From: Paenibacillus brevis | Lineage (GTDB): Bacteria; Bacillota; Bacilli; Paenibacillales; Paenibacillaceae | NCBI RefSeq assembly: GCF_018919145.1 | Contig: NZ_JAHLQJ010000005.1 | Coordinates: 1 to 64,000, forward strand | DNA: 64,000 nucleotides | Direction of reading: 5' to 3' | Part shown: one piece after another, positions 52,121 through 60,501 of the stretch | How positions within the stretch are numbered: position 1 is the stretch's first letter | Layout: every line of letters begins with the position of its first letter | Translations under genes and position numbers: made by a program | Notes under the pieces: model-generated | Databases searched by the model: none | Told to the model about the DNA's origin: nothing | Seen by the model: only the letters and a program-made list of their open reading frames with translations

Positions 52121-53083
52121 TTACTTTGAAAAGGAGATGTGTTTTAGCTGGACGGTAAAGATCGTTTTTTCATAGGGCTTGCTGTGGATGCGGATAACGC
52201 CTTCTTGCGCCTCCACCAGCCTTTTGGTAATGGTTAGTCCCAGACCGCTGCCTTGAAAAAATTTATTGCGTGAGTCCTCGAGGGTATACATTCGTTCAAA
52301 CACCCGTTCCTGATGAAGCTCGCTAATTCCCTTGCCCCGGTCCCAAACCTCCATATACACAAAATCATCATCGGCCCGCAAGGTTAACCCAAGCGTTTTT
52401 CCTTCCCCGCCATGCCGGATGGCGTTGGAGATTAGATTGTTCAGAATCCGCTCCAGCGCCTCCTCATTTCCCCATACGAGAAGCGGGTTGTCCGGAATTT
52501 CGATCAACACCTCAAATCCCTTGGCCGTAAGGGTGTCGTAAAAGGCTAATATGTTTTTTCGGGACACTTCATTGATGTCAACGGGCGAAAGCTCAATCCG
52601 CTTATCTCCGGACTCCAGTCTGGCCAGATCAAAAAATTTGTGAATCAGCTCCAGAACCTCGTTGGCCTTGACGTACACTTTGCCTTGCAGCGCCTTCCGT
52701 TCCTCCTCGCTAATGCCCGGGTGAAGATGAAGCGTCTCCAGATAGCCAAGCACCACCGTGAGGGGAGTCTTTAAATCATGAGAAATGTTGGAGATCATTT
52801 TGCGCATCGCTTGCTCCATCTCCATAAAATCTGCGGCTCTCTGCTGATTATGCTCCAGCAGTCGGTTAATTTCGATCAGAACGGGAATCAAGGCTTGATC
52901 CGATGTAAACACGAGCAGCTTCTCGTTCGTCCCTTCCGTGATGATGCTGTTCAGCTGATTCTGAATGTGCTTCAGGTTAGCGCTTCTCACCTGATAGGCA
53001 TAAAATTGAACCGCAGCAATGACCGCCAGGACAACAACTAGGACAACAAGAATAACTAGAGCAATCACCATGTTATTGACCAT
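52121..53083 (-). CDS. Sensor histidine kinase (small, membrane-anchored)
   Basis: A 320-residue kinase. A single hydrophobic N-terminal segment (residues 5-28, MVIALVILVVLVVVLAVIAA) with no obvious extracellular domain is followed by a helical linker. HisKA phospho-acceptor His lies in KMISNISHDLKTPLTVVLGY at about residue 98. HATPase has NNLISNAIRHGGEGKT (N box), DRGKGISELHQER (G1) and GSGLGLTITKRLVEAQ (G2). The lack of a sensor domain suggests it reads the ABC transporter or a membrane state, as in Bce-type systems (inference). It overlaps the response regulator by 11 bases. Confidence 0.9.
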   Translation of the reverse strand: MVNNMVIALVILVVLVVVLAVIAAVQFYAYQVRSANLKHIQNQLNSIITEGTNEKLLVFTSDQALIPVLIEINRLLEHNQQRAADFMEMEQAMRKMISNISHDLKTPLTVVLGYLETLHLHPGISEEERKALQGKVYVKANEVLELIHKFFDLARLESGDKRIELSPVDINEVSRKNILAFYDTLTAKGFEVLIEIPDNPLLVWGNEEALERILNNLISNAIRHGGEGKTLGLTLRADDDFVYMEVWDRGKGISELHQERVFERMYTLEDSRNKFFQGSGLGLTITKRLVEAQEGVIRIHSKPYEKTIFTVQLKHISFSK

Positions 53084-53789
53084 CCCATTTATAGCCGATG
53101 CCCCACAAGGTTTTTATATAGCGGGGGTTAGATGGCTCGTCCTCTATCTTCTCGCGCAGCCGGCGGATATGTACGTTTATGACATTCTCATCGCCATAAT
53201 ATTCATCGTTCCATATAAATCTGTAAATCTGCGCTTTCGTAAACACCCTGTTAGGATTAGTGGCAAACAGCTTGAGAATTTCAAATTCTTTAGCCGTCAG
53301 CTTAAGATCTGTCTCGTCCCTCCTGGCTGAATAATTGTCCAAATCTATCTGTAAATCCCCGAAATTCAAAACCTTAAATTCAGGGGCCTGGTCTTGGAGG
53401 ACCGAAGTCTCTGGATTTGAATACATGGTAGCCCTGCGGATCATCGCTTTAATCCGGGCCGATACTTCAATCAGGGAGAAGGGCTTCGCAATGTAATCAT
53501 CCGCCCCGAAGCCGAGTCCAATCGCCTTGTCCACATCGCCGTCCTTGGCAGACACGATGATAACGGGAATAGCGCTTTGATTCCTTATTTGTTTAATGAC
53601 CTCAATCCCGTCGAGTTGTGGCATCATAATATCCACGATAACCAGATCGAAATGATCCTGTCCAAATCGGATGAGCCCATCCACCCCATTCAGCGCAGCC
53701 GTAACATCATAGCCTTCTTTTTCTAAATAACCCTGGAGCATTTCCACGATTTGTGTATCATCCTCAACCAATAGTACTTTATAAGCCAT
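53073..53789 (-). CDS. OmpR-family response regulator
   Basis: A 238-residue regulator. Receiver (residues 1-120) with phospho-Asp in HFDLVIVDIMMPQLDG at about 54 and Lys in DDYIAKPFSLIEV. Winged-helix DNA-binding domain at 140-235 (LTAKEFEILKLFATNPNRVF; NVHIRRLREKIEDEPSNPRY; ending IGYKWDGQ). First gene of a leftward operon RR-HK-ATPase-permease-57-aa peptide; it should activate that operon on antimicrobial stress (inference). ATG preceded by AGAGGGAGAATCTC. Confidence 0.93.
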   Translation of the reverse strand: MAYKVLLVEDDTQIVEMLQGYLEKEGYDVTAALNGVDGLIRFGQDHFDLVIVDIMMPQLDGIEVIKQIRNQSAIPVIIVSAKDGDVDKAIGLGFGADDYIAKPFSLIEVSARIKAMIRRATMYSNPETSVLQDQAPEFKVLNFGDLQIDLDNYSARRDETDLKLTAKEFEILKLFATNPNRVFTKAQIYRFIWNDEYYGDENVINVHIRRLREKIEDEPSNPRYIKTLWGIGYKWDGQ

Positions 53790-53987
53790 GAGATTCTCCC
53801 TCTTCTATATAAATAAAACGTTCCCGTGCTCAAGCGGGCCTTGCTCAGCTTCTATATATATACTGCTCCCGGCTTTATGCTCCCTTCGGAGGGCAGCAGA
53901 AAGCCAACAGCTCCCCATATGAAAAAGAGGTGTCCCCAAAGTCACTGACTAGGAAGCACCCTCTGATTATTACTTATTTTCTTCGAA

Positions 53988-55115
53988 TCAAAGCTCCCAG
54001 GCAATCCACACTTTCAGATCTCCAGTATCCTCAAATGGTTCGGACATATACGTGATCCGGTCGATTGGGAACTGATACAGCTCCGGCAGGTCCTCAAGTA
54101 ATTGCTCCAAGGTTCCGGCATAACGAATCGTGATATTCATGCCGCCGTCCTTGAGCTTTGCCGCAACCGCATTTTTAAGCTGAGCCTTGGAAGTGATCAC
54201 GTTCTCCCGCTTATACAGGTCGTAGCCCAACTCTACTTGAAGCTGTTGATAGAAAGCTGCCCGGTTATCCCCCTTAGACTCCAACACCTGCAATGCATCC
54301 CGATACAACGTTGAAGCTACGGGCACACTGACACTCCAGCTATGATCCTTCCTGATCTGCTGATCATTGAGCAGATAATACTTATAGCTGATGTCATCGG
54401 GAAGCGATCCGATCGGATCGTCCCACGTCGTGTCCAGATGGTACCATGCTCCATTGATCTGAACTAGGTTCCAGGCATGCCGCTGTCCTCCAGCCATTCC
54501 TTCTACAATTAAATTCTTCATTCCTGATTGCTCCAACAGCCTGTAGGTAAGAAGGGCATAGCCCTGACAGACCGCTTCGCCTGAATAGACGGCATCATAA
54601 GCCGTATATTTTTTCATTTGAGTGTCATATTTCATATTTTGAACGACATAGTCATGTATTGCCTTCACTTTCTCATGCTCATTCATACCGGCAACCAGAA
54701 TTTGCTTGAGAATTTCTGCGGCGCGCTTGTTCACATAATTGCTCTGGGCCGCATTTTCCCGATAAGTCACCTTTAACGTGATATTCACAATCCCGTTCTT
54801 GGTTCCTTCCCAAGAGTAGTTATAACGCTCCACTACATATTTCGTGTAAGGGTCGCTTTCCAGAGCCGCATTCATCGCAGTCTGGAGCAGACTCCCCATT
54901 GATTTTGTAGAGCCCTTGTATTTGAAGCTGATTGAGGTTTGACGGGCCTTCATGCCCGTGACGAACTCTTGCTGAATGCCCTGAGTTGTAGTCACATAAG
55001 CCTGCTTCGCTGCGGCTACGACGATAACATTGTTCCAATTGGCCGGAATACTGCAAAGGAGCACTGTTCCTGCAATTCCCGCTGAAATCCAGAAGTGGCC
55101 TCGTCCTTGTCTCAT
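53988..55115 (-). CDS. Secreted transglutaminase-like protein
   Basis: A 375-residue exported protein. N-terminal signal or TM segment (GHFWISAGIAGTVLLCSIPA). Transglutaminase-like core with Cys in YSGEAVCQGYALLTYRLLEQ at about 182-201, His in MAGGQRHAWNLVQINGAWYH at about 208-227 and Asp in LDTTWDDPIGS at about 228. Catalytic triad Cys-His-Asp intact. Bacterial members are often cysteine proteases or wall-modifying enzymes, and the activity is not proved. ATG 55115 follows GAGGAAGCGAGC. Monocistronic; convergent neighbours only. Confidence 0.88.
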   Translation of the reverse strand: MRQGRGHFWISAGIAGTVLLCSIPANWNNVIVVAAAKQAYVTTTQGIQQEFVTGMKARQTSISFKYKGSTKSMGSLLQTAMNAALESDPYTKYVVERYNYSWEGTKNGIVNITLKVTYRENAAQSNYVNKRAAEILKQILVAGMNEHEKVKAIHDYVVQNMKYDTQMKKYTAYDAVYSGEAVCQGYALLTYRLLEQSGMKNLIVEGMAGGQRHAWNLVQINGAWYHLDTTWDDPIGSLPDDISYKYYLLNDQQIRKDHSWSVSVPVASTLYRDALQVLESKGDNRAAFYQQLQVELGYDLYKRENVITSKAQLKNAVAAKLKDGGMNITIRYAGTLEQLLEDLPELYQFPIDRITYMSEPFEDTGDLKVWIAWEL

Positions 55116-55204
55116 GCTCGCTTCCTCCCTTGGAAAATTCCGCTATCTTTTCTATTGTAGCACAGGATTAACCGCAAAAGTCTTCTAGTTTTGTCAGTAG
55201 GACA

Positions 55205-55345
55205 CGCTTTGTCAACAACTCACGACTGAAGTCGCAAACTTGTAACTGCCCGGAAGTGAGAACGATAGTTAGCCTCCTTCCTTATAGGTGGCGTTACATT
55301 AGGCAGGCTGACAGCTGCCCAGCTATGTAGGTGTACCTACATAAC
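55205..55345 (-). ncRNA. Putative omega (reRNA) guide RNA scaffold downstream of tnpB
   Basis: The 3' end of tnpB and the following 130 bp are structured. A perfect 20-bp palindrome, TATGTAGGTGTACCTACATA (55324-55343), covers the tnpB stop, and a terminal hairpin lies near 55222-55236. In TnpB elements the guide scaffold occupies this position and ends at the right end of the IS. Structure was read by eye only. Confidence 0.45.
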
Positions 55346-56461
55346 CCCTTCAGCGATGTACTTCATTCCAATACGCTGAAGATTCATTGCAGCAACACGG
55401 TCATCATTGGATCTATAGCCACATGCCCTACAGCAAAAACAATGCTTCTTTTTATCCCGATTCGCTTTGTTTTTGTAAGTACACTTCGGGCAGGTCTGTG
55501 ATGTGTACCTGGGATCAACTGCGATTACAACGGCTCCGCGGAGGGCTGCCTTGTATTCGATCATCTGTCTAAGCTGGTAGAATGACCATGACACGAACTC
55601 ATAACGGTCTTTAACTCGAACCTTTTCAGTAGCTTTTCGGATACCCGTTAAGTCTTCTACAACAAATAGGGTAGATGGCTTGTACCGTTCAACGAGTGCC
55701 TTTGAGATGACATGGTTCACTTGGGTCATCCAGCGGTTTTCTCGTTCACCGATTCGTTTCAGCTTCCTGCGTGATGAAGGTGTGCCGACTTGTTGCAACG
55801 TTTTACGTAGAATCTTATATTGTGACCGCTTATCCTTAATCGGTCTGCCCGGATAGAACACACTTTCCCCTGCGGTATCATAGGTAGTTGCAACAAAGTT
55901 GATGCCTAAATCAATACCAACAACTTGATTGATCAAGGGAAGGGCAGTTTCTTCGACTTCTCTGGTCATGGGAATGTACAGATACCACTTTCCGCGCTTT
56001 GTAACTAACTTGGCACTACCAAAAGACCATGTAGAGCCAAAATAGGTCTCCATCCCTTTCATAACAAAAGGGACCTTGACGCGCCCTTGAAGCGTATTGA
56101 TAGAGAAGAGTTGCTTGCTCAGTGAATAGTCGCGATGCCAGACAAGGTCGTACTCGGGCTTTTTGAAGTGAACCCGAGTCCACGGATGACCGTTACTGAC
56201 AGCTGACTTATACCGAGCAACCACCGTTTTCAGAACAGATTGTGCCATCTGTGACCGTAGATTGAAGGTGTTTCGCAGTTCATGGTAGTGAAGCTTGTGA
56301 AGCGAATGTACATGACGAATCCTCGTCATATAGACAGTCTGAGAGACCAGATTGCACGCTTGCCGATAAGCACGAATCGTTTGAAGCATTTGCTCCGCTT
56401 GCTCGGGTGACGGAATAAGCTTCACTTTAGCGGTTACTGTGATCTTTTTCTTTTCTTCCAT
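55337..56461 (-). CDS. tnpB: TnpB-type RNA-guided endonuclease (IS605 family)
   Basis: A 374-residue TnpB, near the usual 370-410. Helical N-terminal OrfB_HTH (residues 1-90: IPSPEQAEQMLQTIRAYRQA), beta-rich middle at 100-170, RuvC core. RuvC-I Asp184 is in QVVGIDLGINFVATT, RuvC-II Glu269 in LFVVEDLTGIRK, and the RuvC-III Asp in SNDDRVAAMNLQRIG at about 354. Zinc finger Cys pairs lie in TCPKCTYKNK and CFCCRACGYR. Catalytic residues look intact. ATG 56461 is chosen; two upstream GTG codons give alternative starts. No TnpA; TnpB is not needed for transposition but cuts DNA with an RNA guide. Confidence 0.93.
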   Translation of the reverse strand: MEEKKKITVTAKVKLIPSPEQAEQMLQTIRAYRQACNLVSQTVYMTRIRHVHSLHKLHYHELRNTFNLRSQMAQSVLKTVVARYKSAVSNGHPWTRVHFKKPEYDLVWHRDYSLSKQLFSINTLQGRVKVPFVMKGMETYFGSTWSFGSAKLVTKRGKWYLYIPMTREVEETALPLINQVVGIDLGINFVATTYDTAGESVFYPGRPIKDKRSQYKILRKTLQQVGTPSSRRKLKRIGERENRWMTQVNHVISKALVERYKPSTLFVVEDLTGIRKATEKVRVKDRYEFVSWSFYQLRQMIEYKAALRGAVVIAVDPRYTSQTCPKCTYKNKANRDKKKHCFCCRACGYRSNDDRVAAMNLQRIGMKYIAEGVM

Positions 56462-56476
56462 CCTACCGATCACCAC

Positions 56477-56862
56477 GATTCATTGGATTAATGGGGGCAA
56501 AACCAAAATCAGGTTCTGATTACCTACATAACCATTATTCCAAACAATTGTTCGCATCGGAAGACCACTACATGTATTTAATTAACAATTATTTAGAGGG
56601 AGGCAGTTAAAGGAACTGAACTAAATACAGGCGGCAGAACACGTAAATTCCTCTCGCGACTGAAGTCACGAGTGTTCCTTTACGCAAATCATGAAGTTTC
56701 TGATATTTTGAATACACAAATAAAACTGACGTTAAATTGACTTATTTTTCAAACCTGGGCATCCAAAAATGAAATCAGGTTTGGTATAATAAAAAAACAG
56801 TTCAATATTGTGATATATGTCATTGCTTAAATCATTTTCAAAGTTGGGGAGCGGTTACTGCC
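56477..56862. other. Left flank of the IS element and intergenic region
   Basis: 386 bp hold the IS left hairpin (56653-56672) and AT-rich flank. No gene is seen. The last 30 bp contain GGGGAGCGG before the 65-residue gene's ATG. Confidence 0.5.
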
Positions 56863-57060
56863 ATGACGATTGTTGATCTTTCGGATATTTCCATCGAATT
56901 ATTTATCGCCGTGATGTTCTTTCTCTTGATTATCGCACCTTTAGTCAGTCTGGGAATTCTCCGGCTATTTCAAGGAAAGAAAAAGGTCGGACTTGGCCTG
57001 ATCGGCAGCGGCGTGATCGGATACTTTATGTTTCAACTGATCGTCGGCTTGCTCGTGTAA
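56863..57060 (+). CDS. Small two-TM hypothetical protein (65 aa)
   Basis: MTIVDLSDISIELFIAVMFF and LLIIAPLVSLGILRLFQGKK form TM1 (residues 12-35). TM2 is VGLGLIGSGVIGYFMFQLIV (42-61), with a basic loop between. The ATG is preceded by TTGGGGAGCGGTTACTGCC. Monocistronic, convergent with trxB and closed by a shared terminator. I recognise no family. Confidence 0.65.
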   Translation: MTIVDLSDISIELFIAVMFFLLIIAPLVSLGILRLFQGKKKVGLGLIGSGVIGYFMFQLIVGLLV

Positions 57061-57091
57061 GTTACAGACTCGATGAATTCGGCATAAACAG

Positions 57092-57140
57092 GGCCGCACT
57101 CAAGAATCGGAAAATTCCATCTCTTGAGTGCGGCCTTTAT
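57092..57140. terminator. Bidirectional terminator, 65-aa gene and trxB
   Basis: GGCCGCACTCAAGA (57092-57105) and TCTTGAGTGCGGCC (57122-57135) are perfectly paired with TTTATTTT after the stem. Confidence 0.92.
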
Positions 57141-57141
57141 T

Positions 57142-58101
57142 TTAACCTATAATGCTATTCTGAGCTACTGCTTGATGCTCCTTGCTCTCCAGAAACTTCT
57201 CGCAATCCAGCGCTGCCATGCATCCGCTGCCTGCTGCAGTAATTGCCTGCTTGTAGCGCGTATCCTGCACATCGCCGCAAGCGAATACTCCCGGAATATT
57301 AGTCTGCGAAGTGCCTGGCGTTACCAGAATATAACCATTCTCATCAGTCTCAATTTGGCCCTCCAAAAAGGCGGTATTCGGATGATGGCCGATCGCGACG
57401 AAAACGCCGGACGCGGAAATGAATTCTTCCTCTTCAGTAGCATTATTTCGAACCTTGAGTCCGGTCACCACCCCGTTCTCGTTCACCACAACCTCCAGTG
57501 GAGTGCGGTTCAGCGCCCATTCTACTTTTTCATTCAGACGTACCCGATCCTGCATAATCTTCGAGCCCCGCAGCTCATCCCGGCGGTGTACCAGCGTCAC
57601 CTTGGAAGCAAAGCGCGTAAGGAATCCGGCTTCCTCCAATGCGGAATCTCCCCCGCCCACAACAATAATCTCTTTGTTCCGGAAGAAGAAGCCGTCACAG
57701 GTCGCACAGGTACTCACCCCGCGGCCTACATTTTCCTGTTCGCCAGGAATGCCAAGGTACTTAGCAGTAGCACCTGTCGAGAGCACCAGACTCTCCGCAA
57801 GCAATTCGCCGATTCCTTCCACTTGCAGCTCAAATGGACGACGGCTTAAATCCACTTGATTGACCCAACCTGTACGGAACTCCGCACCAAACCGCTCGGC
57901 TTGCTTCCGCATATTGTCCATTAACTCCGGACCCATAATTCCGTCTGGAAATCCCGGAAAATTCTCAACCTCTGTAGTAGTCGTAAGCTGTCCGCCAGGC
58001 TGCGGTCCTTCAATCACCAATGGATTCATATTGGCGCGTGCCAGATAGATAGCGGCAGTCAGACCCGCAGGTCCGGTTCCGATAATAATGGATTTATACA
58101 T
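57142..58101 (-). CDS. trxB: Thioredoxin reductase
   Basis: A 319-residue NADPH-dependent flavoenzyme. FAD-binding GTGPAGLTAAIYLARA near the N-terminus, NADPH domain GGGDSALEEAGFLTR at about 150-164. Redox-active CATC in STCATCDGFFFRNKEIIVVG at about 133-152. FAD motif VFACGDVQDTRYKQAITAAG at about 275-294. Reduces thioredoxin in the cytoplasm. GAGGAGG sits eight bases before ATG 58101 and five before 58104; the second is preferred. A strong SigA promoter lies at 58199-58227, and a MITE remnant occupies the 5'-UTR. Confidence 0.95.
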   Translation of the reverse strand: MYKSIIIGTGPAGLTAAIYLARANMNPLVIEGPQPGGQLTTTTEVENFPGFPDGIMGPELMDNMRKQAERFGAEFRTGWVNQVDLSRRPFELQVEGIGELLAESLVLSTGATAKYLGIPGEQENVGRGVSTCATCDGFFFRNKEIIVVGGGDSALEEAGFLTRFASKVTLVHRRDELRGSKIMQDRVRLNEKVEWALNRTPLEVVVNENGVVTGLKVRNNATEEEEFISASGVFVAIGHHPNTAFLEGQIETDENGYILVTPGTSQTNIPGVFACGDVQDTRYKQAITAAGSGCMAALDCEKFLESKEHQAVAQNSIIG

Positions 58102-58162
58102 CATAGACTCCTCCTCAGAAGCGAAATACAGTTCATATACCCATGAATAGAATAAAATTAGC

Positions 58163-58183
58163 TGAAAGCTGACTTTCTGAACT
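58163..58183 (-). repeat. MITE-like repeat, copy E (21-bp left-end remnant)
   Basis: Minus strand GTTCAGAAAGTCAGCTTTCA matches the family left end GTTCAAAAAGTCAGCTTTTC. It is a lone end, inverted relative to the other copies as a left end, and lies between the trxB -10 and its ribosome binding site. Confidence 0.6.
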
Positions 58184-58198
58184 TTCATTATAAGATTA

Positions 58199-58227
58199 AT
58201 TATGTGGACTGTCTCCTGCAGTGTCAA
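58199..58227 (-). promoter_or_regulatory. SigA promoter of trxB
   Basis: Minus strand TTGACA, 17-bp spacer, CATAAT; perfect -35. It lies about 98 bp before the trxB start, leaving a 90-base leader that contains the MITE remnant. Confidence 0.8.
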
Positions 58228-58293
58228 CAATTCCGGCTGTAAGGTTGGGTGAAGTTTACATGAAGGAATGATGAAATGTCTTGCACATTCCGA

Positions 58294-60243
58294 TTAACGC
58301 AGCAAGCGCAGTCCGTTCAAGATCACCAGGATCGTACTTCCTTCATGGCCGATAACGCCGAGCGGAAGCGGAATGTCCTGAATGAAGTTACTGGTAACAA
58401 GCAGCAAAATCACGGTTCCCGCAAAAATCAGGTTCTGCATAACGACTCTGCGGGCCCTTGCTGCCAGCTCCATCGTATCCGCAAGCTTGTCGAGCTTGCC
58501 GTTCATAAGCACGATATCTGCGACATCAAGTGCGGCACCGCTGCCTCCCTCACCCATTGCAATTCCGACCGAAGCCGTCGCCAGCGCAGGGGCATCATTA
58601 ACACCGTCACCGATCATGGCCACCTGGCCGATCCGCTGTCCCAGCTCTTTGACCCGCTCCAGCTTCTCTTCCGGAAGCAGATCACCATATACCTCATCGA
58701 TTCCCGCAGCGGCCGCAATGAAGTCCGCCGTTACTTTTCGGTCCCCGGTCAGCATGACCGTCTTGATCCCCAACCGATGCAGCCTCGAGATGGCCTCCCT
58801 TGCTTCCGGCCTGATTTCATCCCGAATTCCAAGAATAGCTGCATAGTTCCCATCACAGCTAATAGCGGATACCGTGTTTCCTTGCTCTGTCAGTCCGTGG
58901 ATTACTTCTCTCAGTTGATCCGGGAACAGCAGATCCTGCTCATTCGCTTTTTCAATGATCCATGTTCTTCCGCCGACACTTGCCTGAATCCCCCGCCCTG
59001 GAAGCGACAGGATATCTTCCGCCGCCGGCAGCTCCAAGTTCTCCTTTTTGGCCTCCGCAAGGATGGCACGGGCGAGCGGATGCCTTGACCATTGCTCTAT
59101 CGAAGCGGCAGCAGCCAATACCTCGCCCCGCTCCCATCCTTCCAAGGTGATCATCTCCGTTACAATCGGATTGCCTAAGGTCAGCGTCCCTGTCTTATCG
59201 AAAGCGGCTACCTTGACACCTGCCAGCCGATCCATTGAAGCAGCCGCCTTGAACAGCACGCCCCGGCGCGCGCTTCTGGACATGGCCGACAGCATGACCG
59301 GCATCACTGAGGAGACCAGGGCACATGGAGAAGCAACCACCAGAAACACCATGGATTTATAGAAGCTCTGCTCCCAGGACCATCCCAATATTACAGGTGA
59401 CAACAGCAGCAGAACTGCTGTAACCGCAAGAACGGCTTTAGCATAAGTGCCTTCAAGCCGCTTAATAAACTGCTGCGTTTTGGGGGTTTCCTTTTCCGCT
59501 TGTTCAACAAGCTTGATGATTTTGGCAAAAAGAGTCCCTTCAGCAGGTGATTCGACGGTAACATAAAGTGCGCCATCCTCATTGAGCGTTCCGGCATAGA
59601 CCTCATCTCCCCTTCCCTTGCGGACGGGAACCGACTCACCGGTAATTGATGCCTGGTTGACATAGGAATCCCCATTTTGAATCAAACCGTCTGCGGGAAT
59701 GACCTCATCGGGTCTGATCAACAACAGGTCTCCAACCTCCAATTCCTCAACCCGGACCTCTCTCCTTACTCCGCCCTCGATTTTTACAGCTGTCTCGGGG
59801 CGAAGCGCGGCAAGCGCTGAGATGTCTTTTTTGCTCTGTTCACTGGCATAGGATTCCAAGGCACCGCTAAGGGCAAAGATAAAGATCAACATCGCCCCTT
59901 CATTCCAATAACCGATCGCGGCTGCTCCGGCAGCAGCGGCAATCATTAGCAGATTCACATCCAAGTCCTTTTCGCGCAGCAATGTCGCAACACCGTCTCG
60001 CGCTTTCGCAAATCCTCCCAGCCCGTAAGCCGCAATATACATACCGGTTGAGAGCCAGCCCGGGAGAGCCCACTGTCCCGCTATCCATCCGATCAGCATC
60101 ATAACTCCGCTGCCCAGCGCCATCATCATTTCCCGATGACGCAGCAGCCGGGCGAATGATCTCCGATGCTTGCCCCCCGGATCAGGATTGCCCGAAGTTT
60201 TCGCCGTTGCTTCCTTCGGCTTTAAATATGCTTTCGCTTCCAT
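58294..60243 (-). CDS. P1B-type heavy-metal-transporting ATPase (P1B-4, ZosA/PfeT-like)
   Basis: A 649-residue ATPase without an N-terminal HMA domain. TM pairs at about 30-70 and 105-125; actuator LEVGDLLLIRPDEVIPADGL; TGESVPVRKG; SPC metal motif in VVASPCALVSSVMP, which places it in the P1B-4 group. Phosphorylation site FDKTGTLTLGNP; TGDRK; GDGVNDAPALA. C-terminal HEGSTILVILNGLRLLR, a P1B-4 signature. P1B-4 enzymes export Fe(II), Co or Zn; B. subtilis ZosA/PfeT is PerR/Fur-linked. Two Fur-box-like sites upstream favour an iron link. ATG preceded by GAGGAGGAGATCACA. Confidence 0.93.
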   Translation of the reverse strand: MEAKAYLKPKEATAKTSGNPDPGGKHRRSFARLLRHREMMMALGSGVMMLIGWIAGQWALPGWLSTGMYIAAYGLGGFAKARDGVATLLREKDLDVNLLMIAAAAGAAAIGYWNEGAMLIFIFALSGALESYASEQSKKDISALAALRPETAVKIEGGVRREVRVEELEVGDLLLIRPDEVIPADGLIQNGDSYVNQASITGESVPVRKGRGDEVYAGTLNEDGALYVTVESPAEGTLFAKIIKLVEQAEKETPKTQQFIKRLEGTYAKAVLAVTAVLLLLSPVILGWSWEQSFYKSMVFLVVASPCALVSSVMPVMLSAMSRSARRGVLFKAAASMDRLAGVKVAAFDKTGTLTLGNPIVTEMITLEGWERGEVLAAAASIEQWSRHPLARAILAEAKKENLELPAAEDILSLPGRGIQASVGGRTWIIEKANEQDLLFPDQLREVIHGLTEQGNTVSAISCDGNYAAILGIRDEIRPEAREAISRLHRLGIKTVMLTGDRKVTADFIAAAAGIDEVYGDLLPEEKLERVKELGQRIGQVAMIGDGVNDAPALATASVGIAMGEGGSGAALDVADIVLMNGKLDKLADTMELAARARRVVMQNLIFAGTVILLLVTSNFIQDIPLPLGVIGHEGSTILVILNGLRLLR

Positions 60244-60277
60244 TGTGATCTCCTCCTCGTTGTTCCCTCTAGCTAAT

Positions 60278-60292
60278 TGATAATGAATACCA
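60278..60292. promoter_or_regulatory. Fur-box-like site 1
   Basis: TGATAAT-G-AATACCA fits TGATAAT-N-ATTATCA at 12 of 14. It lies 35 bp upstream of the metal ATPase start. Confidence 0.55.
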
Positions 60293-60315
60293 TTGTTAGC
60301 CCCCTAAAAATGGCA

Positions 60316-60348
60316 CATGCTGCCCCGGAAACTCCGGAGCAGCATGTT
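60316..60348. terminator. Hairpin between two Fur-box-like sites
   Basis: ACATGCTGC and GCAGCATGT form perfect 9-bp arms, with an inner CCGGA/TCCGG pairing. It lacks a T-run on either side. It may be a structural or attenuating element rather than a terminator. Confidence 0.35.
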
Positions 60349-60350
60349 AT

Positions 60351-60365
60351 TGAGAATGATAATCA
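60351..60365. promoter_or_regulatory. Fur-box-like site 2
   Basis: TGAGAAT-G-ATAATCA fits the Fur 7-1-7 consensus at 12 of 14 and contains the full palindrome AATGATAATCATT. It is the stronger of the pair by eye. Confidence 0.65.
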
Positions 60366-60501
60366 TTTTTGTACTAATACAATAAAATTGCGCGTGGGAA
60401 ACTTTTATTTAATTTTATTGTATTCCTAAGTACCTGCAATGTAAACCATCAAATAGAAATAAATGAAAAAAAGTGAGATTACGCCGTGCGTTGCGAAACA
60501 A

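Larger units (their letters stand above)
55205..56685 (-). mobile_element. IS200/IS605-type element encoding only TnpB
   Basis: Subterminal hairpins with the shared core CGACTGAAGTC occur beyond both ends of the gene: CTCACGACTGAAGTCGCAAA near 55220-55239 and CTCGCGACTGAAGTCACGAG near 56653-56672. These resemble the imperfect hairpins of IS605 ends. No TnpA is present, so the element is likely immobile by itself (IS1341-like). Boundaries are approximate. Confidence 0.75.

Noticed and set aside
55205..56685. Type V CRISPR effector
   Set aside because: Length (374 residues), IS-type end hairpins and lack of an array identify a TnpB, not Cas12.
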